NCBI RefSeq assembly: GCF_002776525.5
Contig: NC_045437.1
Coordinates: 133,852,802-133,916,801, forward strand
Origin: Piliocolobus tephrosceles
Lineage: Eukaryota > Chordata > Mammalia > Primates > Cercopithecidae
DNA length: 64,000 nucleotides
Direction: 5' to 3'
Part shown: piece by piece, positions 57,590 through 64,000 of the stretch
Position numbering within the stretch: the first letter of the stretch is position 1
How the letters are laid out: every line of letters begins with the position of its first letter
The notes under the pieces: model-generated
Seen by the model: only the letters and a program-made list of their open reading frames with translations
Databases searched by the model: none
What the model was told of the DNA's origin: nothing
Translations under genes and position numbers: made by a program

Positions 57590-59255
57590 TATGGATGTGA
57601 CAGTCTTCCTTTTCTTTGCTAATGACCTTGCTACCTACTTCACTAAGAAAAAGACAACCATCATAAGAGGACTTCCATATATTCCTACCATCTACTCACT
57701 CTGCATCAGTCCTCACCTTGTCTGTCTCCCACCTTGTTGCTCTGCATGGACTCTCCATGCTGCTAGGGTTCAGCCCTTGCTCACATTCTGGGTCTTTTCT
57801 TCCCCACTTGAGTGTACCATCTTGCTAGCCCCTCCTCTCTTCTGTATCATCAATTTTCCTTTCTCTCTTGCATCACTCTCATCTGCATACAGATGTGCTC
57901 CATTAGATTCACTGACCCCAAATACCCCTTCAACTACTGCCTAATTTCTCTCTCTTTGATATCAAAACTCCTTTAAATATTTGATTATTTTAGCTCTCTC
58001 CATTTCCATGATGGGAAAAATGGAACAGTCCAGTGCCAGTTTCGTTAGTCAATCTCCCAGCAGCATGTGACACCATTCAATACTTACTTCCTAGGTGATC
58101 TTAACCAGTATCCCAGCATGGTTACCATCTCTACACAGATTACTCCTATACTGACATCTTCTGCCTTGAACTCCATACTTGTACATCCAACTGTCTGCTT
58201 ATTTTTTCCTTCTGTATATCCAACTTGAAACATCTCAGACTTAGCACATGTACACCAAACTTCTGATTTCTGCCCGTCCTCAACTCTCCAGGCCTAGGCC
58301 CCACCTGCTGCCTTCCGCACCATGCACCATTCCTGCTGTGTGCAGCCTCATATTCCAGTTGCTCAGGCTACAATCATTGAAGCTATCACTAATCCTTTTC
58401 TCTCACATCCACACACTAACATGTCGGAAAATCCCATTATCTCTGCATTCAATATATATTCAAAATCTAAGCACTTTTCGAAATGTCTGCTGCTGCCATC
58501 CTAGTCCAAGTCACCATCCTATATCTTCCCTGAGTTTTGCAAAAGCCTCTTTAACTGGCCTCCTGGCTTTCCTCTCTGCCCCCATAGTCATTTCTCCTCA
58601 CAGAAGCCAGAATGTAATAAAGGTGGCACATTTGGACCAAAGTGTAATCCTTAGAAAGCAAACTTTATGAGCAAAAGGTAACTTTGGGTGAATTAGAAAA
58701 TAAAGCTCTCTTTGGGAGATTGCCTTTTGTTTCAGAGTACAGGCCCTCTGCTGGGCACCCATTGATTCTTCATGACCCTGATTTCTTTGCTCAAAACCCA
58801 TAGGTGGTAGCCACCTCAGACAGGGTAAGAGGTCCAGTCTTCACATCATCCAGAATGCTTCATATCATCTGGCTCTGTGCTGCTTCTCCACCCTCCTGTC
58901 AGAATATTCTGCCCCTTTTTCACACTGTTCTAGCTACATCAGTTACTGTGCTCTTCCTTGAACACACAAAGCATGATAAATCCACAGGGCCTTTGCACAA
59001 ACACATTTCCCCAAATATGTACTTGGCTTACCCCCTTCAGTTATATGCTCAAATGTCAGCTGATTTGAAAGGTCGTTCCTGACCACCCATTTGTAACAGA
59101 ATCCTCCCCAGATGCTCACCTTCTACTGGTCCTGCTTTCTTTTTCCTCCCTAATATTTATTCCTGCCTGATCATTTTTATTAGTTATATGGTCATTGCAT
59201 CTCCTTTCCCCATAATTGGTGCTTAATATCCATTTGTTGTACTGATGCTCAGTGA
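57590..59255 (+). mobile_element. L2 copy, sense, long (reverse-transcriptase region to 3' end)
   Basis: Landmarks in L2 order: 'ctacctacttcactaagaaa' (57630), 'catactgacatcttctgcc'-type RT region (58140), 'gtacatccaactgtctgctt', 'ccagttgctcaggctacaat', 'gtccaagtcaccatcctata', 'cttcagttatatgctcaaat' and 'cctgatcatttttattagtt'. About 185 bp at 58615-58800 do not fit L2 and may be an insert. The 117- and 140-codon frames inside are short chance frames in this degenerate copy. Confidence 0.82.
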
Positions 59256-59930
59256 CTGTTCATTGATACACTTAGATAAAAAGCAATGGACACCAACATG
59301 GTCTCTTTTGGCTCCTTGTGGCATCTGAAAGTTCTGCCAGTCCTCATTCCCTCCTGCAGAGAAGGCAGGGATGGAGCTTCTGGGACTACCAGGGTAGGAG
59401 CCAAGTACTTGGAAGAAGCAGTAAGGCATCTGAGGTGACTTACTGTCTCTATTAGAGAGTGTTTCTCTCTGGGTCAGTCTTTGGTAAAGGAGACTAAGGA
59501 GAACTGTGTAATCCTTGTGACCCAAGTGTGATCCAGCTCTCCTTATCAAAGTCTACATTAGGGTTTGAAAATAAAAACCAACAGCTAGCAAAAAAATTTT
59601 AAAAAAGTTCCTTTGACTGCCAAAACCCTCTGTGCTTAGGGCCTAGGCTTAAAGGGTCGCCTTGTTGGTTCCCTCTACCTATCACCCCTCTTACAGACCT
59701 TCACTAGTGGATGTTCTGAGAACTTTCCTTTCATCATATGACAGCCATTTAAATTCCTGGGTCCTGGCTGTCTCCTAAGTTTCTACTGTGCAGTGTAACG
59801 CCATCCACCACAGATGACACATTTAGGTATGCACTCTGCAATGCTGTATGTCCACTCGGAAAATAATTATTAATGTGCTAGATTCAGCAGTTAGCCACAG
59901 AAAACTGAATCTTGCCCTCATTCAGGTTAC
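59256..59930. other. Unassigned DNA
   Basis: A 108-codon minus frame at 59223-59549 shows no domain. No gene or repeat recognised. Confidence 0.5.
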
Positions 59931-59934
59931 AGTC

Positions 59935-60400
59935 TCTAATGGTTAATCATATGTGTAAACTTGGCTAGGTCATGGTGTCCAGCTATTTGGTCAAACGTTA
60001 TTCTAGATGTTTCTGTGTGTGTGTGTGTATACACACACACATATATGCATATAAAATATATGATGAGGTTAACATTTATATCAGTGGACTTTGAATAAAG
60101 CAGATTAGGCTCCAGAATGTGTGTGGGCCTCATTCAATCAGTTGAAAGTCTGAATATAACAAGACTGACCTCCCTGGAAGAACAACAATTGTGTCAAAAG
60201 GCAGTCTTTTCTCAAAAAACGGCAACTTTTTCCTGGATTTCCACCTGCTGGCCTACCCTGAAAATTTTGTGTGTGCCAAGCCTCTACAACTGTGTGACCC
60301 AATTCCTTAAATCTTTTTCTATTTTCCCCACCTTCCACTTCTCTCTCTCTGTATGTGTGCATATTTGTATACATAAACATAAGAGAAGGTTTCTCTCATC
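59935..60400 (+). mobile_element. MLT2-type ERVL LTR, sense, with inserted satellite
   Basis: 'aatggttaatcatatgtgta', 'ggtgtccagctatttggtca', 'gttaacatttatatcagtgg', 'gtgggcctcattcaatcagt' and 'gacccaattccttaaatctt' are the MLT2 order. A (TG)n(TA)(CA)n satellite replaces sequence at 60013-60062. The 3' edge is approximate. Confidence 0.82.
60013..60062. repeat. (TG)n-TA-(CA)n palindromic microsatellite
   Basis: Alternating TG then CA runs with a perfect 24-bp palindrome at 60018-60041, followed by TA-rich sequence. Z-DNA and cruciform-prone. Confidence 0.92.
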
Positions 60401-60499
60401 AAGGGTAAGGAGGGGTTAGGCAGTTAGGAGGAGTAGAAAAGGGTATTACAGGCAGAGCAAAGAGTTTGTGAAAAGACCTGTGGCCTTCCTTCTTTTCAT

Positions 60500-60502
<3 letters not shown>

Positions 60503-60531
<29 letters not shown>
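60503..60531. repeat. (TA)n microsatellite in an Alu tail
   Basis: About 14 TA units between the left target duplication and the poly(T) of the following antisense Alu. Confidence 0.93.
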
Positions 60532-60535
<4 letters not shown>

Positions 60536-60829
60536 TTTTTTTTTTTTTTGAGATAGGGTCTCACTCTGTTACCCAGGCTGAAGGCAGTGGTGCTTTCATA
60601 ACTCAGTGCAGCCTCAAAGTCCTGAGCTCAAGTGATCCTTTTGCTTCAGCCTCCTGAGTAGCTGGGACTACAGACAAATGCCAACACACCTGGCTAATTT
60701 TTTTGATTTTTTATGTCAAAATAGGGTCTCACTTTGTTGCCAGGCTGGTCTTGAACTCATGGCTTCAAGCAATCCTCCTGCCTCAACCTCCCAAAGTGCT
60801 GGGATTATAGGTGTGAACCACCATGCCTG
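60532..60829 (-). mobile_element. AluJ-like, antisense, full length
   Basis: T19 then 'gagatagggtctcactctgt'. J-type 'cctgagctcaagtgatcctt' and 'catggcttcaagcaatcctc'. The exact 11-bp flank tttcatcttta (60494-60504, 60830-60840) encloses the TA satellite and the Alu. Confidence 0.94.
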
Positions 60830-60875
60830 TTTCATCTTTAAAGCACTTGGAGATAGATACTGTTATTATCTCTAT

Positions 60876-61012
60876 TTAAAAAATTTTTCTTTTTATGACA
60901 CTGGGTCTTGCTATGTTGGCCAGGCTGGTCTCACACTCCTGGGCTCCAGTGATCCACACACCTCGGCCTCCCAAAGTGCTGGGATTACAGGTATGAGCCA
61001 CTGAGCCTGGCC
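60876..61012 (-). mobile_element. Free left Alu monomer, antisense
   Basis: A single monomer of about 120 bp, 'gacactgggtcttgctatgt' to 'gagccactgagcctggcc', with a short T/A tail at 60876-60894. It lies 46 bp from the neighbouring AluJ. Confidence 0.85.
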
Positions 61013-61264
61013 TATTAACCCTATATTTAAGATAAAAAACCAAAGCACATTGAGAAGAAACACCTTTTCTAAAGCCACATACTTGGGATACAGCATAGTT
61101 GAAACTGAGGGACGTGTGCTTTGAACTAACAAGTTACAGTGCCCATTCATGTTGGGAGAATTAGAGAAACATTCATACCCTACTATTTTCTGACTCATCT
61201 GCTACTAATGGATTCAGCTTGAAAGGATGTATTATTTTCATTTCATCCACATATTCCTCATGTG
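61013..61264. other. Unassigned DNA
   Basis: No feature recognised. Confidence 0.45.
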
Positions 61265-61490
61265 TACTGCATACATACTTATGCCAGGCCTCACGCTAAA
61301 GGTTGGGAATTCAGAGACGAACATGGCATGGAATTTAGGAAAGCTTAGCTTAATGAGGAAGACAGAGATGTTTGTATTACAATGAAGCTTGCAAACAGTA
61401 AGCATCTTTGGAAGAGAAATGGGGAAGCCGACACAGAGAAAGTGGCTTTTGAGCTGCACTTGGAAAGATGTTTTGCTGTACCCAATTATG
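61265..61490 (+). repeat. Second remnant of the unnamed ancient repeat
   Basis: 'atgccaggcctcacgctaaa', 'ggaattcagagacgaacatg', 'gaggaagacagagatgtttg' and 'ttttgagctgcacttggaaa' follow the same order as 10345-10645. 62190-62235 may be a further part. Confidence 0.4.
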
Positions 61491-62880
61491 ACAAACTTTG
61501 GTTACAGTTAAAACAGGCAGACACAGAAATGACTGTCAGGATGGAAGAACCTTACACTTACAGATCCCTAGAGGCAGAGGCATATCATGCCACTCAAGAG
61601 GGGTCACATGGAAAAGCCCTGGGGTTGGTCAGGAGGCACAGGGAGTAAAGGGAAAATGTAGGCAGGAGCCTCTATTGTGGGTTCCATGCAGAGACCAAGC
61701 AAAGACATAGTAAGCAAGCTTAGGATGGGCTAGTTTGAGGGATTTTTCAGTGGCACTGGGTGGAGGGGCTGTCCCCAGTTGTCTGGCACCTGACCCTGGA
61801 GTGATTAGGGGAGCTAGAAAGTGAGAGTCTGATCATGGAGGTGGTTGGATCTGCTCCCTGGGTTAGATGGTTTGCATATGAAAGAGGGAGGCTTGCAGGT
61901 AGGCAGCTGTTTGTTATGTCTAGGAATTCACCAACCCTGCAAGAGGCAGTTCCTCCAGCATCAGCAATTCCCCCATGATGTCAAAGCATCAGAATACAGA
62001 AAACAAAGGTATTGTGAACACAAATACATATAAGTTTATCCAAAAACAATGAGACAAGGCACTGCAGGGAGAACCACACCATGTACAAGACCACTGAGGC
62101 ATGAAGGAGCCTCGCAGTTTTGAAGAATGACAGTGTAGGATGTAGTTGGAGTAGAGTATTCAGGAGCTGCGTGGGAGTCAGTATTAGAGTGAAGCACCTT
62201 GAAAAGAAAGCTGGATCTTATCTCCAAGCAATGGAGTGACACTAAAAACTGCAGGATTAGATGTATTGGTTAAGACACAGTGTTTCTCTCTCTCTGAGGC
62301 ATCCCATGTAAAGTGACCCAGTTAAAACCAGCACAGCTTTTCTTAGCATTACTTTAAGAGGAACTCCTTTGAACTGATTATTTGCTCGCCATCTGGTGCC
62401 CAGGTAAATGCTTTAGATGTTTTCCTTTTAAAAATATTCAATGTATTAATTTCACACATGAGGAGAAATCATATTAAATCTCACTACATAATTAGCCAAA
62501 CCATAAATACATTTTCAGAAACAAAGATGACTCGTGTTCTTTCATAATTAAACCTTGAAAGGTTTCATTAAAAAGCATCATATGGAGAAAACTAGTTTAG
62601 AAAGAATTGGGGCTTAGCTTCCTGAATGTGTGCATAGAGAGCTTCTGTGTTCCACCCCTCTCGAGGGAGGAGGAACAGATGTGTAAATGACATAGCAGTC
62701 CTTTACAGGGGGTGGGCTGTGTTTCTATCATGCATGACATGCTGTCTCAGAGACCAGGGAGCTGGTTAATGGGAAGGAGGAGCCTTTTAAGGAAACAACT
62801 TAAAGCATTCTAATCCTTCTGTGAATTACATCTGGAGAACACAATAGTGAACCGGTAATGCCAGAAAATAATGACCATAG
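61491..62880. other. Unassigned DNA
   Basis: Frames up to 88 codons without domains. No gene or clear repeat recognised. Confidence 0.5.
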
Positions 62881-62884
62881 TAGA

Positions 62885-63060
62885 ACATTTAAGGAGTGGT
62901 TACTATATGCCTGGCACTATGCTGACTGCTTTGTATACAGTGATTCCTCACAACCACTCTGAAGTAGGTGGTATTATGCACATTTTTCAAATAGGAAGAC
63001 TGAGGGCACAGAGGCAAGAGGCAGAGCTAAGACAACTTGTCTGACCTCAGGGCTGTCTCC
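62885..63060 (-). mobile_element. MIR, antisense
   Basis: 'tactatatgcctggcactat', 'gtggtattatgcacattttt' and 'aggaagactgagggcacaga' follow antisense MIR. Confidence 0.88.
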
Positions 63061-63124
63061 ATCACATTTGAGTCCGCTCTGGAAATCAGTGAGAAACCCG
63101 CGAGCCCTGGAACAGAAAATGTGC

Positions 63125-63260
63125 AGTGGAAATACAAGTGCTTCCTAGCTGTGAGATTTCTAGCCTCAGTTCCTCATCCATAAAATGGGATAAGACAGTG
63201 GTAGGTAGTGGTGAGGTTTGAGTAAAATAATGCCCGTGAAACTGACAAGGGTAAGCCATG
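63125..63260 (+). mobile_element. MIR fragment, sense
   Basis: 'tcagttcctcatccataaaa' followed by 'gtgaggtttgagtaaaataa' matches the middle of MIR. Confidence 0.65.
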
Positions 63261-63670
63261 TCATGGATATCAGTTGTTAATGCTTCTTTCACTGGTGCTT
63301 TCATCATCAACATCAAAGTTAGTGCATCCTAGCAGGATTTTATGTCAAGGTATTTAGGAGCACTGTAGGGTAACTCATCTGCCTAACAGGACCACTTCAC
63401 TCCCAGGCTGAAGAAAAGTGGAGTATTAAGGCTGTCATGCAAATTTTTCTAGTTAAAAAATCATTTATACTAAATATAATTTCTGCAATACACATTCTTT
63501 TCTTGCAAACAATGTTGTCAGTGCTCTGCTTCAAACCATGCAAAGACATTTAAGAATTTGTTTAAATATCTTTGCCTTGGCTCCCTGTGAGGCCCTGTAG
63601 GATTCTGGCCTGCTGACCTTGTCTTGCACCATTCTTTCTTTCTAAGGACACCTTGGCACAGTGGCCACTC
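63261..63670. other. Unassigned DNA
   Basis: No feature recognised. Confidence 0.5.
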
Positions 63671-63674
63671 TTCT

Positions 63675-63905
63675 GTTTCTCAGACAAGTACTTGCTCTAT
63701 GCCAGGCACTGCACGGAGCATCAATATGAGGATGATCTCTTTTAATCCTCACAAGAGCCTTATGGGACCTGGTGTTTATCTGTATTTCACAGTTGTGGAA
63801 ATTGAGGCCCAAGCAGGTTAATTAACCAGACTGAAATGACATAGTTAATAAGTGGCAAGCTGCAATTCAAATCCAGGCACTCTTGAATTACAGTCCAAAC
63901 ACTTC
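63675..63905 (-). mobile_element. MIR, antisense, near full length
   Basis: 'gctctatgccaggcactgca', 'cttttaatcctcacaagagc', 'tggaaattgaggcccaagca', 'agttaataagtggcaagctg' and 'caattcaaatccaggcactc' cover the element. Confidence 0.92.
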
Positions 63906-64000
63906 AACTTCACACAATATAGCATCTCTCAGTCTCATCTTGTCTAGCAACTCATAACAGCTCCAAGTAAATGCACATTGAATAAAGGAAAGATTGATGA

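Noticed and set aside
58248..58670. 140-codon open frame, the longest in the window
   Set aside because: It lies in a degenerate L2 copy and is not in the frame that resembles L2 reverse transcriptase.
1..64000. Bacterial, phage or CRISPR-type system
   Set aside because: Composition and repeats are entirely those of a primate nuclear genome; no such genes or arrays are present.

Overview
The window looks like AT-rich nuclear DNA from a primate, most likely an Old World monkey. It carries many Alu elements of J, S and Y type, free left Alu monomers, L1 copies of several ages, THE1/MLT1 and MLT2 LTRs, MIR, L2 and hAT-Charlie remnants. One young antisense Alu (9982-10273) has a cluster of bases I recognise from the cercopithecoid AluYRa lineage. 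I found no supportable protein-coding exon, tRNA, rRNA, CRISPR array or bacterial-type operon. Every long open frame falls in a repeat, in a pyrimidine tract, or in unique DNA without splice or similarity support. The window reads as intergenic or deep intronic sequence.

Layout. 1-2000: a TA/CA-rich tract, an antisense ancient-L1-like stretch and an Alu whose tail has become a (TTCC)n satellite. 2000-10300: L2, MIR, MLT1 and THE1 LTRs, four Alu copies and a false assembly gap at 8166-8175. 10300-23450: an Alu-free 13 kb with an ancient L1 block at the left and mainly unique DNA at the right, including a G-quadruplex motif flanked by two consensus AP-1 sites near 14.85 kb. 23450-29700: two Alus plus one Alu-derived insert with a triplicated flank, a THE1 solo LTR, MER5A, MIR and a near-perfect 31-bp palindrome. 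29870-37400: old antisense L1 pieces in series, interrupted by four Alus, an MLT1-like LTR and a 100-N gap. 37400-44380: three Alu or monomer inserts, an MLT2 LTR, L2 and MIR. 44390-49636: a nearly full-length but dead sense L1 of L1PB-like type. 49640-64000: unique DNA with L2, MIR, an MLT2 LTR, two Alus and one Alu monomer.

No genes act together here. The most unusual structure is inside the 44.4-49.6 kb L1. A 235-bp piece of its ORF1 region is present again in inverted orientation inside ORF2, 97% identical and without indels. A separate segment of about 68 bp in ORF2 is inverted in place. Family names rest on recognition by eye; subfamily names and outer boundaries need a RepeatMasker-type search.
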